Source: Rhizobium leguminosarum bv. trifolii WSM1325
GTDB taxonomy: Bacteria; Pseudomonadota; Alphaproteobacteria; Rhizobiales; Rhizobiaceae
Direction: 5' to 3'
DNA length: 64,000 bases
Assembly (NCBI GenBank): GCA_000023185.1
Contig: CP001624.1
Coordinates: 372,001-436,000 of the forward strand
In this document: positions 10,156 through 18,768 of the stretch, in pieces
Layout: every line of letters starts with the position of its first letter
How positions within the stretch are numbered: position 1 is the stretch's first letter
Made by a program: the position numbers and the translations under genes
Notes under the pieces: model-generated
Databases searched by the model: none
What the model was told of the DNA's origin: nothing
Seen by the model: the letters and a program-made list of their open reading frames with translations, nothing else

Positions 10156-10707
10156 TCAAAGCGGAGGGGTCAATGCCTCATCATCGAACTTCCGGATTTC
10201 AATTACTCCTAGTCCGGACTTAAGCTTGACCCCCCACGGCCCAATTCGCATTTTTACAATTCGTCCATCGTCATGCGTAATCCAAAAATCCACTTTAGAG
10301 ACATGCGGTGCCTCATGACGGATAGCTGAATAGTGCTTTGCCGCGAGATCCGGGTGACTTTCATCACCCTTCAATACACAGTCAGTTATTTTTGGACCAA
10401 ATCGGTCCGCTGGAACCCACTTTGTCTGTGGGTAACGGATCCATTGCTTTCGCGTTGAATCTTTCAGATAATTAGTACCTAACTGGGTTCGCAAATCGGC
10501 AATAAACACTAAAGATCCATCGTCCTGCTCGGCATAAGCCGTCACGCTCGACCGCGTAGCGTTCATGGTTGCCGCGTATGCAAGGTTGACGATTTCACAA
10601 GATGGGTCTTCGCCATTGTCACTGTTAGCTTCCGCCGGGTGAACTGCGCTAATGACGACCAAGGTCGCTCCCGCCAATCCCATCAAAAGTTCAGCAATGC
10701 ACTTCAT
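10156..10707 (-). CDS. Secreted protein of unknown function
   Basis: 183 residues, starting with a clear signal peptide (MKCIAELLMGLAGATLVVISAVHPAEA). The mature part contains two cysteines (DPSCEIVN and KITDCVLK) that could form a disulfide, and a beta-rich C-terminal half. I do not recognise the family. An in-frame ATG at 10719 is also possible, but 10707 has a GGGGCG stretch at suitable distance and leaves a cleaner signal sequence. Codon use is less GC-biased than the hut genes, suggesting later acquisition. Confidence 0.65.
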   Translation of the reverse strand: MKCIAELLMGLAGATLVVISAVHPAEANSDNGEDPSCEIVNLAYAATMNATRSSVTAYAEQDDGSLVFIADLRTQLGTNYLKDSTRKQWIRYPQTKWVPADRFGPKITDCVLKGDESHPDLAAKHYSAIRHEAPHVSKVDFWITHDDGRIVKMRIGPWGVKLKSGLGVIEIRKFDDEALTPPL

Positions 10708-10842
10708 GAATCGCCCCATCTTGACGGCTTCATCATGTACTCAGATGACTCTGATGCAAAGCTAGATGAAGTGCAACGAAGCGGTGTGCCACTTGCACGT
10801 AGTCGGGTGGACTTTCGATTTGGTGGCAGCAACTCTGCGCCG

Positions 10843-11150
10843 TTAGGCGTCGTTCAAGCGGTTTGGGATGAGTTCCGCCTTCGCCCCATGGGTCTCTGTC
10901 TGGACATATCCTTCCCTGACATATTTCCCCACGCATTCAGGCATGGCATTCTCCGCGAAATCGCCCGCGGTCCTTGCCACAAAGCCCTGTTGCCTGTTCA
11001 GGTCCAGCGTTTTTGCCAGATCATCGAATAAACCTGGCCGGCAAGGACCACGATAAATAGTCGGAACGGGCTGGATGCTTGATTCCTCGAAGCGCGCCAG
11101 CGTCGGTATTGGCAGTTCGGCAGTCGCGAGAATGACGCCGCCCCTTAAAC
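10843..11150 (-). pseudogene. Truncated RNA-ligase-like gene (C-terminal part)
   Basis: An open reverse frame without a start codon reads GGVILATAELPIPT, then RGPCRPGLFDDLAKTLDLN, AENAMPECVGKYVREGYVQT and a stop at 10843. The VGKYVREGYVQTETH ending resembles the C-terminal part of bacterial T4-type RNA ligase family proteins, where a lysine-rich VAKYVRKGHVQT-like segment follows the nucleotidyltransferase core. The N-terminal half with the catalytic KxxG lysine is absent, so it is a remnant. Identification rests on pattern memory and should be searched. Confidence 0.4.
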
Positions 11151-11293
11151 CCTATGGTCTACTTCACAAGATGATGTGCCAGTGGATTGCTGAGCACGAC
11201 GCTCGGTCTCGCGCGCAAATGCGAAAAGACACCGGCAAGCCGTCGCCTCCGTCATGTGAGATGAGATCACCGACCTGTCGAACTGGCGGGGAC

Positions 11294-11418
11294 TCAAACT
11301 CGTGCCGGCGGCTGATGGCCTGAAGACAGAACCAGGCCGCCGATAAGGGCGACAATGGCAACCAGGATGACGACTATGGGAAAGGTGGTCCCGATCCCTT
11401 GTCTTCATGGTGGATCAT
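11294..11418 (-). pseudogene. Frameshifted gene for a ~41-residue single-pass membrane protein
   Basis: On the reverse strand a strong AGGAGG site precedes an ATG at 11418; the frame begins MIHHEDKGSGPPFP, then stops at TAG. One base later another frame continues as IVVILVAIVALIGGLVLSS, a transmembrane helix, and stops at 11294. The total length is one base short of 42 codons, so a single deletion (or sequence error) in the CCTTTCCCATAG stretch splits the gene. The region 11150-11294 shows nothing else I can support. Confidence 0.4.
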
Positions 11419-11435
11419 TGATCCCTCCTGCGGCC

Positions 11436-11461
11436 CCCGGCGGCGCAAGGACGCCGCCGGG
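11436..11461 (-). terminator. Strong hairpin after the DUF1236 gene
   Basis: A perfect 10-bp stem (CCCGGCGGCG / CGCCGCCGGG) with a 6-base loop begins just after the stop of the DUF1236 gene on the minus strand. No T-run follows, so it may act as a Rho-assisted terminator or mRNA 3' stabiliser rather than a classical intrinsic terminator. Confidence 0.5.
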
Positions 11462-11470
11462 AAGCGCGTG

Positions 11471-12349
11471 TTAGGCCTCGATGATGTAGACGATCGTGAG
11501 AGCATCGGGATCGACAATAACGATCCGGCCATCCGCAAGGATGAAGAAGCGGTAGCTTTCGTATTGCGGAACGATCTTCACGATGCGTGGCGGCAGCGGT
11601 TCGAGACGAACCTTCTTCGGGATCGTCGTTCCAACGGAAACCGTGAAGTTCACTTCCTTCACAGGTTCGACATGAACCTCTTTCACCACCTGGCGAATTT
11701 CGGTCTGCTGTTCAACGGAAATGTTGACGTTGGTCTTGGTGTTGGACGTCTGATTGTTCGTCGTGGCGTTGCTGTTGACGTTGGTTTCGGAAGAGCTTTT
11801 GTTGGTCGTCGACGTGTTCTGGTCGGTCGACTGCTTGGACGCATCGCCGCTTTGCGTGGTGGCGCCCTTGCCGGTGCCCTCCGCGGGCTTGGTTTCGGCG
11901 CTGCTCTTCGTGCCTGCCTTAGCCGAGCCGCTGGTATCGGTGCTGCCGGACTTGGCGGCCGGGGTCTGTTCGGTCGTGGTGCCACCGCTGGCGTCTTGGG
12001 ATCCGGGCTTGGCTTCCGTCGAAGACTTGCCGGAGGAACTTCCGCTCGTCGAACTATCGGTCGAAGGCTGCTCGGCGCTCTTTTTCATGTCCGAACCCTG
12101 GTCCGATTTCTGCTGCGAAGATTGGCCCTTGCCTTGCGGGCAGGCACCCGACGCGTCGGGCGTGCAGTCGGTGCCAGTTCCGGTGGCCTTGGAGCCGGCC
12201 TGCGAAGTGGCGTCCGTGCCCGTCTGAGAACCGGACTGAGCCTGGCTGCCGCTCTTGGTGTCCTGCTGGGCTGCTGCTGGCAACGTGGCAAGCGGCGACA
12301 CGCTGAGTGACAACGCTGCCACGAGCATGGCGAGATGGTTGCTTTTCAT
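11471..12349 (-). CDS. DUF1236-domain secreted protein with long Ser/Thr/Gly/Gln-rich linker
   Basis: 292 residues: signal peptide (cleavage near PAAAQQ), about 160 residues of low-complexity Ser/Thr/Gly/Lys/Gln sequence, then a conserved C-terminal domain ending RFFILADGRIVIVDPDALTIVYIIEA-like, the DUF1236 pattern of rhizobial periplasmic proteins. The linker contains repeated SGS, TNN and TEQT-type blocks and likely makes it an extended envelope protein. Start 12349 follows GGAGATTGATC. Its neighbour at 12449 carries a second DUF1236 domain, so the pair are paralogues. Function unknown. Confidence 0.8.
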   Translation of the reverse strand: MKSNHLAMLVAALSLSVSPLATLPAAAQQDTKSGSQAQSGSQTGTDATSQAGSKATGTGTDCTPDASGACPQGKGQSSQQKSDQGSDMKKSAEQPSTDSSTSGSSSGKSSTEAKPGSQDASGGTTTEQTPAAKSGSTDTSGSAKAGTKSSAETKPAEGTGKGATTQSGDASKQSTDQNTSTTNKSSSETNVNSNATTNNQTSNTKTNVNISVEQQTEIRQVVKEVHVEPVKEVNFTVSVGTTIPKKVRLEPLPPRIVKIVPQYESYRFFILADGRIVIVDPDALTIVYIIEA

Positions 12350-12425
12350 GATCAATCTCCAAAGTTTTGGCACGCGATGCCGCCCCGCATTCTCATGCGT
12401 CGCATGCTTGCCCTGATTGTTAAGC

Positions 12426-12441
12426 GGCGGCCAAAGCCGCC
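12426..12441 (-). terminator. Short hairpin after the smaller DUF1236 gene
   Basis: GGCGGC-caaa-GCCGCC lies a few bases after the stop of the gene at 12449 (minus strand), followed on that strand by GCTTAA. A weak terminator candidate. Confidence 0.35.
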
Positions 12442-12448
12442 CGGAAGG

Positions 12449-12844
12449 TCACTGAATGACCTGGATGACCTTCCGAGAGGAAGGTTCGACGATCACACGC
12501 TGATCGTTAACGATAGCGTATGCGTACTTCGGGTCATCGGGAATGGGCGTGACGACCACGGTTTCCGGCAGAGGCTGTCCGACGACGACTTTCTCCTTCA
12601 CCACGACGCGCTCGGTCGGGGCGGGAGCCTGTTGAACATAGGTCACCACCTTCTGCGGCGGCGGATCGATGACGCTACCCGCCACACCGCCAACGATGCC
12701 GCCGACAGCAGCACCGACCGGGCCGCCGACGACGGCACCCGTTGCGGCACCACCTGCTGCACCTGTCACCGTCGAAGACTGCGCAAAGGCAGAAGTCGAT
12801 GCCAACAGGATGCTCGCGGCAATTCCTAGTGCCTTGATCTTCAT
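12449..12844 (-). CDS. DUF1236-domain small periplasmic protein
   Basis: 131 residues with a signal peptide (ending ASTSAFAQ), a Gly/Ala-rich glycine-zipper-like segment (TGAVVGGPVGAAVGGIVGG, about 31-49) and a C-terminal DUF1236 unit (YAYAIVNDQRVIVEPSSRKVIQVIQ-like). The glycine zipper suggests membrane association. A GSR-type promoter lies 40 bp upstream and GGAGGAAAACAG precedes the start. The upstream extension of the frame to 12997 is non-coding in character. Confidence 0.83.
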   Translation of the reverse strand: MKIKALGIAASILLASTSAFAQSSTVTGAAGGAATGAVVGGPVGAAVGGIVGGVAGSVIDPPPQKVVTYVQQAPAPTERVVVKEKVVVGQPLPETVVVTPIPDDPKYAYAIVNDQRVIVEPSSRKVIQVIQ

Positions 12845-12883
12845 CTGTTTTCCTCCTTGTATGTTTGATTCCGCTGGGGACCA

Positions 12884-12908
12884 AACCGCAGGATGGAGGA
12901 AGTGTTCC
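12884..12908 (-). promoter_or_regulatory. GSR (EcfG-type sigma) promoter of the DUF1236 gene
   Basis: Reverse strand reads GGAAC, exactly 16 bases, then GGTT. This matches the alphaproteobacterial general-stress-response promoter consensus GGAAC-N16/17-cGTT (established knowledge). It is 40 bp from the start at 12844. Confidence 0.72.
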
Positions 12909-12999
12909 AGAAGTAGGACTTCAGACCGGGCCTCCTCAGACCTTGGTCCTAGCCCGCAGAACTCGGCAGCCTGTTGGGTTGGAAAGCGAAGCAGCATCC

Positions 13000-13282
13000 G
13001 GTCCTTGATTGGGGTTCGCTATGTTCTCGGGCGGCATGCCATGGCCGGCTAGAAAGCAGGTGGCAAAAGAGAAGATTCGAGAGGCCCACTCCAAAGACAG
13101 TTCGCAGCGCTTTTGCGGGAACAGCAGTTCGAGGTCACTGTCCCTGCCCCAAATTCGACCCCTGCGCGCGAAGCTGCCGATTGCGCCCGGTCGGGATCTG
13201 AAGGCGGCGTGAAGCCCGAGGCGCGATACGCGCCAGTCCCAGTCAACGGCAACCGGGACCCCTGGCCACCGGACGCCCGTTT
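13000..13282. other. Intergenic stretch with no supportable gene
   Basis: Between the GSR promoter region and the kinase stop. Short open frames exist on both strands (for example one containing KEKIREAHSKDSSQRF), but none has a convincing start, length or family pattern. Confidence 0.4.
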
Positions 13283-14749
13283 TTAAGCAGAGGCAGCAAC
13301 CTCGTGATCGGTGTCTGCCCATTCCACATCCAGAGGCGCGCTGATCAGGCAACGCAGGCCACCGTCGTCGTAAGCAAGTTCTGCACGGCCCTTGAGCTGT
13401 CCCGAGGACATCGCCTCGATCAAGCGCGACCCGAACCCCCGCCTTAAGGGAGGCTTAACTGGGGGGCCGCCGCTTTCACTCCACAGCAGTATGAGCGACG
13501 GGTCGGGTGAACCTTCCAACTTCCATGACACTGCGATTTTTCCGGACTCGGCTGATAAGGCACCGTATTTCGCGGCATTGGTGGCCAGCTCATGTACAAT
13601 GAGCGCCAGCGCGACCACTGCTTTGGGCGAGATATTGAGATCCGGCCCGCTAATGTCGAGACGCTCCGCCGGATACGCTGACAGCGCCTCGGAAACCACA
13701 TTTCCAAGGCTTGCCGCCTCCCAATTGCCATGGGTGAGCAAATCATGCGCTCTCGCCAGGCTTTGGAGCCTGGCGTCGAAAGCTGCCCTCGCCGCCTCGG
13801 CATCCGGCGCTCCCGCGAATGTCTGACGAGCGATCGCCGCAACCGTCGCCAAGATATTCTTGACCCTATGGTTCAACTCGGCGATCAGAACCTCCTGCAC
13901 CCGCTCCGCTTCCTTGCGCGCCGTAATATCTCTCGCGATTTTCGAGGCGCCAACGATGCGTCCCTCTGCGTCATAGATCGGAGATACCGTAAGGGAGACG
14001 TCCAAGAGTTCTCCGCTCCTATGGCGCCTGATCGTCTCATGGGTCTCGATACGCTCCCCGGCCTTGATGCGCGCGATGATGCGCGCCTCCTCGTCCACGC
14101 GATTATCTGGAATAAGAACCGTCACCGACCGGCCGAGAATTTCGCTGGATGAATAGCCGTAGAGCTTTTCGGCTCCATCGTTCCAGTCGGTCACCATCAT
14201 GGCGAGATCGATACCGAGGATTGCGTCTTCAGAGGAGGAAATGATCGATGCCAGGCGTTTGAGCTTAGCCTCGTAGCCGACCCGACCCGTCGTTTCGCTG
14301 ACGATGCAAAAGACCGCCAGGACCCTGCCGTTTTCATCGAATACCGGCGAATAGGAAATATCGAAATAAACCGTTTCCGGCTTGTGATGCCTCTCGATAT
14401 AGAAAGGCCTGTCCTTGGCGAAGACAGTCTCGCCGGTCTCCAAAACCTTGCGCAGCAGCGGCTCCAGATCATCCCACAGCTCGGCCCAGTTTTCCTTTGC
14501 CGGCTTTCCCAGCGCCGCCGGATGCTTTGCTCCAATCGTCGGTGCATAGGCGTCATTGTATATGGCGATGAATTCTGGGCCGCAGAACATGACGATCTGG
14601 GCACGCGAGGGAAGCGCTATATCAACCGCGCATCTGAGCTGGATCGGCCACGACGAAACCGGCCCGAGGCTGGTGTTTGCCCAATCATAGCGGAGGATGA
14701 GCGCGGCCAATTCGCCCTGATGGGGCACAGCGGGATTACTTTCGTGCAT
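13283..14749 (-). CDS. PAS-PAS HWE-family sensor histidine kinase
   Basis: 488-residue soluble kinase. A PAS/GAF-like module (about 20-155) typical of HWE kinases (YDWANTSLGPVSSWP at the N-terminus) is followed by a PAS domain with PAC motif (170-280), the phosphoacceptor H-box ELNHRVKNIL with H294, and an HWE ATPase domain with a WSE motif (LLWSESGGPPV) and GFGSRLIE. No membrane segment, so it senses a cytoplasmic cue. HWE kinases often feed the PhyR/EcfG stress pathway (family knowledge). The frame opens further to 14803, but the ATG at 14749 has GAGG nearby and gives MHESNP. No receiver lies next to it on this strand. Confidence 0.9.
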   Translation of the reverse strand: MHESNPAVPHQGELAALILRYDWANTSLGPVSSWPIQLRCAVDIALPSRAQIVMFCGPEFIAIYNDAYAPTIGAKHPAALGKPAKENWAELWDDLEPLLRKVLETGETVFAKDRPFYIERHHKPETVYFDISYSPVFDENGRVLAVFCIVSETTGRVGYEAKLKRLASIISSSEDAILGIDLAMMVTDWNDGAEKLYGYSSSEILGRSVTVLIPDNRVDEEARIIARIKAGERIETHETIRRHRSGELLDVSLTVSPIYDAEGRIVGASKIARDITARKEAERVQEVLIAELNHRVKNILATVAAIARQTFAGAPDAEAARAAFDARLQSLARAHDLLTHGNWEAASLGNVVSEALSAYPAERLDISGPDLNISPKAVVALALIVHELATNAAKYGALSAESGKIAVSWKLEGSPDPSLILLWSESGGPPVKPPLRRGFGSRLIEAMSSGQLKGRAELAYDDGGLRCLISAPLDVEWADTDHEVAASA

Positions 14750-14949
14750 GAAACGGGCCTCGGTCTTTTCGTCATTCTTGAAAGTTCGCGGGCGGCAAGT
14801 CAACGGTGGAAAGGGAGCAAGACCGGCCAGGAGACATGTCGCTTGACGCGATCGCGGATTGAGATCGACTTAAAAAAATCGAGGCGAATCCACTAGACTC
14901 CGTGGGGGAAAGCGCTAGGTCAAGTCTCCCAAACCTAGATCAACATCGC

Positions 14950-16077
14950 ATGCAGGATACCGATCGATATCACAAAGAGGCTCGCCGCGCCGGCGACCGG
15001 CTGATTGCTAGGCACGTGAAGGAAGACCCCTTCGCGGCGGCATTCAAGGCGACGCGCATGCCGATGATCGTCACTGATCCCGCTCAGCATGATAATCCCA
15101 TCATCTTCTGCAACGCGGCTTTCGAAAAAATGACGGGCTACTCGAATGATGAGCTCATCGGCCGCAACTGCCGCCTGCTCCAGGGGCCGGAGACAGACAG
15201 GCGGAGCGTGGGTTACATTCGCGACAGCGTCGCGCGAGGCCAAGACATCTCCGTCGACATCCTCAATTACCGAAAAGACGGCAGCACCTTTTGGAACGCG
15301 CTTTTCATCAGTCCGGTGCGCGATGACGAGGGAAGGATCATCTATTTTTTCGCCTCGCAGCTGGATTTCACAACCGTCAAAAGCCGTGAAGCGGAACTTG
15401 CATTGGCCCGACATCAAGCGGAAGAGGCAGTTGCAAGGAATATGGCGGAACTGAAATCAGCCCTTTTGGCAAAGACCCTTCTCATCCACGAAGTCGACCA
15501 TCGGGTCAAAAACAATCTCCTGACCATGGCGTCGATCGTCAAACTGCAGGCGCGGTTCACGCAGGACACGGTCAAGAAGCAGACGCTGATGTCGGTGCTC
15601 AACAGGGTAGAAGCACTGAGTACCGTGCAGCGAAAACTTTTCACCCTCGACGACATTGCCCGATTCGACGTCGCGGACTTCATCCGCGAGCTGGTCACCG
15701 ACCTTGTCAGCGGCGTCGGACGGAATGACATCCGGCTGACGCTCGACCTAGCGCCGCTCCTCGTTCCGGCCGTCAAGGCGACACCCCTGTCGCTGATCGT
15801 CAACGAGCTCGTGGTGGACGCGGTCAACAGGGGTCTCAGCGACGGCGGCGGCGCGATCCACGTCGTCGTAAAACGGATGCACGGCCACTTTGTGATCCGG
15901 GTCGAGGACACGACGACTCCCGTCGAGCCGGACGCGGAAGCCGCCGAGTTCGGGCGGCTTCTCCTGGAAGCATCGGCCCGTCAACTCGCAGCCAATGTCG
16001 AACGCAAGATCGAAGGCGACAAGATAGTGGTCGAGGTCATGCTGCTGATCGACGAACATCAGGAGAACGAGAATTGA
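14950..16077 (+). CDS. LOV-domain blue-light histidine kinase (HisKA_2 type)
   Basis: 375 residues: an N-terminal LOV domain with the photoactive motif [13 protein letters not shown] (C74), an E-x-x-H-box [13 protein letters not shown] with H184, and a degenerate-looking HisKA_2/HWE ATPase ([13 protein letters not shown]). LOV kinases of rhizobia and Brucella bind flavin through this cysteine and respond to blue light, commonly linked to general stress signalling (established knowledge). The GTG at 14902 is an alternative start; neither has a good ribosome site. The stop overlaps the receiver gene start, so kinase and receiver are a translationally coupled pair. Confidence 0.88.
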   Translation: MQDTDRYHKEARRAGDRLIARHVKEDPFAAAFKATRMPMIVTDPAQHDNPIIFCNAAFEKMTGYSNDELIGRNCRLLQGPETDRRSVGYIRDSVARGQDISVDILNYRKDGSTFWNALFISPVRDDEGRIIYFFASQLDFTTVKSREAELALARHQAEEAVARNMAELKSALLAKTLLIHEVDHRVKNNLLTMASIVKLQARFTQDTVKKQTLMSVLNRVEALSTVQRKLFTLDDIARFDVADFIRELVTDLVSGVGRNDIRLTLDLAPLLVPAVKATPLSLIVNELVVDAVNRGLSDGGGAIHVVVKRMHGHFVIRVEDTTTPVEPDAEAAEFGRLLLEASARQLAANVERKIEGDKIVVEVMLLIDEHQENEN

Positions 16078-16499
16078 AAGTCATGATCGTCGAGGACGAG
16101 ATGCTGCTCGCCATGGAGCTTGAAATCGAGGTGGAAGCAGCCGGACACGAGGTCGCGGGCATCGCGATGAATAGCAGACAAGCGCACGATCTGCTGGCTG
16201 CGCAAAAACCGGATTTCGCTTTCGTCGACGTTCAACTGATGGACGGACCGACGGGAATCGAAGTCGGCCGCTCTTTAGCCGCTGCAGGCATTCCCTACGT
16301 CTTCGTTACAGGCAACATCAAGCGATTGCCGCCCGATTTCGTGGATGCGCTTGGCGCGATCGAAAAGCCCTACACGATGAACGGCATGAAAAACGCGTTA
16401 AATTACATCTCCGCCATCCTATCGGGAAACGAGGGGCCGGACATACCGCCAAATCTCGTGCTGGCCAACGATAGCCAGCCCCAGCCTGTCAACAAGTAA
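16074..16499 (+). CDS. Single-domain response regulator, partner of the LOV kinase
   Basis: 141 residues, one receiver domain with acidic pair VEDE, phosphoacceptor D52 in FVDVQL, conserved Thr in VFVTGN and Lys in IEKPY; no output domain. It begins at TTG 16074 (MKVMIVEDE) with AGGAGAACG upstream and overlaps the kinase stop by four bases. It resembles receivers that act as phosphate sinks or in PhyR-branch signalling in rhizobia (inference). Confidence 0.88.
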   Translation: MKVMIVEDEMLLAMELEIEVEAAGHEVAGIAMNSRQAHDLLAAQKPDFAFVDVQLMDGPTGIEVGRSLAAAGIPYVFVTGNIKRLPPDFVDALGAIEKPYTMNGMKNALNYISAILSGNEGPDIPPNLVLANDSQPQPVNK

Positions 16500-16550
16500 A
16501 CGAGGACCTACCTGGATTCCCGGGGCCCGACATTTGTGCATTGCCGCTGT

Positions 16551-16844
16551 CTAGGAGGTTAAGCTGCGGGGCAAGACCCCCTCTTTGGCCAGGGGGAGTT
16601 CGTCAATGTTTGCGAGAGCCCGTTCCTTGATGAGATACCGCCGAACATTTTCATGAAGGGAGTTCAACGGGAAAATCCCTTGTGCTGCCAGTCGGCAGGC
16701 TTTCACCAGCACCTCGTAGGTCATGCCTCGTCTTTCCGCCGGCCATTCATCAAGCAGGTCGAATAAGTCTTCCAGGCTTGCCACTTCCTGAATGTGGTGG
16801 CCCCGCTTAACGAAGAGCGGTCTGTCAAACAATGTGCTTGTCAT
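16551..16844 (-). CDS. DUF982 small protein
   Basis: 97 residues of the DUF982 family, common in multiple copies in Rhizobium and of unknown function. Pattern: a short N-terminal strand region, SLEDLFDLLDEWPAERRG and a following helix (VLVKACRLAAQG). AGAAAGGAGACAGCG precedes the ATG. A second member lies at 19293-19556. The frame continues upstream through a decayed KaiC-like gene, but that is a different unit. Confidence 0.8.
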   Translation of the reverse strand: MTSTLFDRPLFVKRGHHIQEVASLEDLFDLLDEWPAERRGMTYEVLVKACRLAAQGIFPLNSLHENVRRYLIKERALANIDELPLAKEGVLPRSLTS

Positions 16845-16904
16845 CGCTGTCTCCTTTCTAAGCTTTTTGATCCCGACAATCTGGGAACGGTAAGTTGGAT
16901 CTTC

Positions 16905-17330
16905 AAGCCTGAGCCTGGTGTGCCTTGAAGGCAATAAGTTCGCTGCGGCAGCGGGGCGAATCTCCAGAGATGAACCGAATTTCAAGCAAGCAGTCATAGA
17001 CGAGACGGCGGGGCTTGTGTTCCTCGATGGCAGCCTCTCATTCAGCCTGAGATCGGAAGTCATGAAGATGCTCCGCTCATCAGCCTCATCGACCGAGCCA
17101 GGCCTCGCGAGTTCTTCGACACGAATGCCATCAAGCGTCCAGCCATGGGACAAGGCGATGGCGTTGAGTTCGGCGGCCGTCTGCGACAGCGCCACGTAGA
17201 CGCAGCTTTCGGCCACTTCGACACCGGCGCGCAAAAACCGCGGTGCAGCAGTCGTCTTGCCGGATCCCCGAGCGCCCTGAAGCATATATAATTGGACGCG
17301 GGAAGGCCGCTGCGGAGGATTTCATTCAAT
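16905..17330 (-). pseudogene. Decayed KaiC/RadA-like ATPase gene (N-terminal part)
   Basis: Three reverse frames give consecutive pieces of a KaiC-family ATPase: NEILRSGLPASNY, then a Walker A piece MLQGARGSGKTT with VYVALSQTAAELNAIALSHG, then EEHKPRRLVYDCLLEIRFISGDSPRCRSEL. The pieces align in order on the family but need frameshifts near 17287 and 17040, and the protein ends early near 16905. The second KaiC half is missing. KaiC-like ATPases in rhizobia commonly sit beside hybrid kinases, matching the kinase remnant at 17372. Confidence 0.6.
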
Positions 17331-17371
17331 CCTTATAATCCGGTGTTGACAACAGAGGGAGTTTTTCGTTT

Positions 17372-17560
17372 GGGCGTGGTCACCTTCCGTAGAATATCCG
17401 GGCGGCGCCCGCCGGTGCGGCCACCGACGCGTCAGGGATATGGAACACGCTATGTGGGCTCAGCACTGGTCTCGTTATTAGGCACGGCGCCGAACATCAC
17501 GTTCGCCGCATCAGGCTTTCAGTGCAGCGCCAAGGGTCCGGCATCGCGGCTGCGTATTCG
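17372..17560 (+). pseudogene. Remnant of an HWE-type histidine kinase C-terminus
   Basis: The forward frame reads RPPVRPPTRQGYGTRYVGSA, LVSLLGTAPNITFAASGFQ and CSAKGPASRL, the pattern of the end of an HWE/HisKA_2 ATPase domain (GGPPV...GFGTRLI). The ATP-binding and H-box parts are absent. It lies directly upstream of a receiver gene, so it was probably that receiver's kinase. Confidence 0.45.
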
Positions 17561-17640
17561 AAGAGCGTTTGAGGGTTATCGGCGATTTTCAGCGGAGGAT
17601 GGATCCTTCCCGCCGCCCAAGTGTTACCGTGCTCGAGGCC

Positions 17641-18051
17641 ATGCCAGAGATGCTGGCGGCCGGAACGGAGAGCGTTGAGGTGTCTGATATCGGCGCGGCG
17701 GTTCTTGTTGTTGAGGACGAGGTTCTCGTCCGCCTGGCCATTGTGATATCGCTCGAGGATGAGGGGTTCACGGTCTTCGAGGCCTCTGACGCGGACGCTG
17801 CGATAGAAATACTGAATGTCCACGCAGAGATCCGGCTGATGTTCACCGATATAGACATGCCAGGATCGATGGATGGTCTTAAACTCGCCGCGGCGGTACG
17901 GGACCGATGGCCCCCTGTCAAGATCATCGTGACATCAGGGCACCATGACCTAAGTGACGAGGTCCTGCCAGTCGAAGGCCGGTTCTTCAGCAAGCCATAT
18001 GATCATAGTCGGGTTGTCGGCACCGTGAGAGAGATGGTCGCCGCCGTCTAA
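17641..18051 (+). CDS. Single-domain response regulator
   Basis: 136 residues: receiver fold with VVEDEVLVRL, D70 in LMFTDIDMPG, Ser/Thr in IVTSGH and Lys in FFSKPY. No DNA-binding domain. Its likely kinase partner survives only as the fragment just upstream, so it may be an orphan or answer to another kinase here. ATG 17641 chosen because the longer frame from 17569 has no ribosome site. Confidence 0.85.
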   Translation: MPEMLAAGTESVEVSDIGAAVLVVEDEVLVRLAIVISLEDEGFTVFEASDADAAIEILNVHAEIRLMFTDIDMPGSMDGLKLAAAVRDRWPPVKIIVTSGHHDLSDEVLPVEGRFFSKPYDHSRVVGTVREMVAAV

Positions 18052-18169
18052 ATGCGCGCGAAAACTCAATTGACCCAGATTGATTATTGACTCGCAGGGA
18101 GATGAGAACATAATAAGAACATAAGGCGCCGCGGCAGCCCTTCTGAAAACCGAAGTACGGAGCACGGAT

Positions 18170-18373
18170 ATGCGAGAGCGGCCGATCGGCGAAGCCGTGG
18201 AAGACGATGAGCGTGCAAAGGTGATTGCCTACCACAGAGGCGATACGCACGCGGCCATAGACACCCTTCTGGAAGATATCCGTCACCTTCGCCGGCAGTT
18301 GGCATTGACCGAAGGCGCCATGATGAGCCGGGGCATGGCCCGCGGCTGGCGACCGAGCTACCATCGAGACTGA
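18170..18373 (+). CDS. Small protein of unknown function (67 aa)
   Basis: 67 residues, mostly helical and charged (MRERPIGEAVEDDERAKVIAYHRG), with HAAIDTLLEDIRHLRRQLAL. A GGAG lies upstream of the ATG. I believe similar short proteins recur in Rhizobium genomes, but no function is known to me. Confidence 0.6.
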   Translation: MRERPIGEAVEDDERAKVIAYHRGDTHAAIDTLLEDIRHLRRQLALTEGAMMSRGMARGWRPSYHRD

Positions 18374-18453
18374 TATGCCCAAGATCACCCATGAGCGAAA
18401 GCGACTGCGATGGCCGATCCGCGGTGTCGAACCCGAGACCAGGGCTGACACCT

Positions 18454-18768
18454 ATGCTTGACCGTCCCCAACCAACGTCCGTGTCATTCGAAACCGCTCT
18501 GCGGGACTGGTGGTCGTCGCAGCCGCGGGCTTTCCGCGAGAGCGTTGGTCTGTCGGCCGCGCGCGCTTGCTTTCGCGCGGGATACACGGCAGGCAAGCAA
18601 ACGACCGAACGGCGCTTCGTATTCAAAGCCGGCCGCATGCGCATCACTGTCTGGGCAGCGGGCATCATGGAAGCAAAGAAGAAAGCCGAAGCCGAGGCTG
18701 ATTTCCGCGCGGCCCAGAAGGGGTGGCCGGTCCCGAAAGCCGGCTGGCAACTCCAGGAGGAAAGATGA
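18454..18768 (+). CDS. Small protein, paralogue of the gene at 56838-57158
   Basis: 104 residues starting MLDRPQ. It shares with the protein at 56838-57158 the pattern WWS-x-PRAFRES, A-x-x-CFRAG, KAGRM-x-I-x-VWA and a GW-L ending. A zinc or catalytic function is not evident; the single conserved Cys and several Trp are notable. Start 18454 chosen because the paralogue also begins MLD. Its stop overlaps the next gene start (ATGA), so they are coupled. Function unknown. Confidence 0.7.
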   Translation: MLDRPQPTSVSFETALRDWWSSQPRAFRESVGLSAARACFRAGYTAGKQTTERRFVFKAGRMRITVWAAGIMEAKKKAEAEADFRAAQKGWPVPKAGWQLQEER

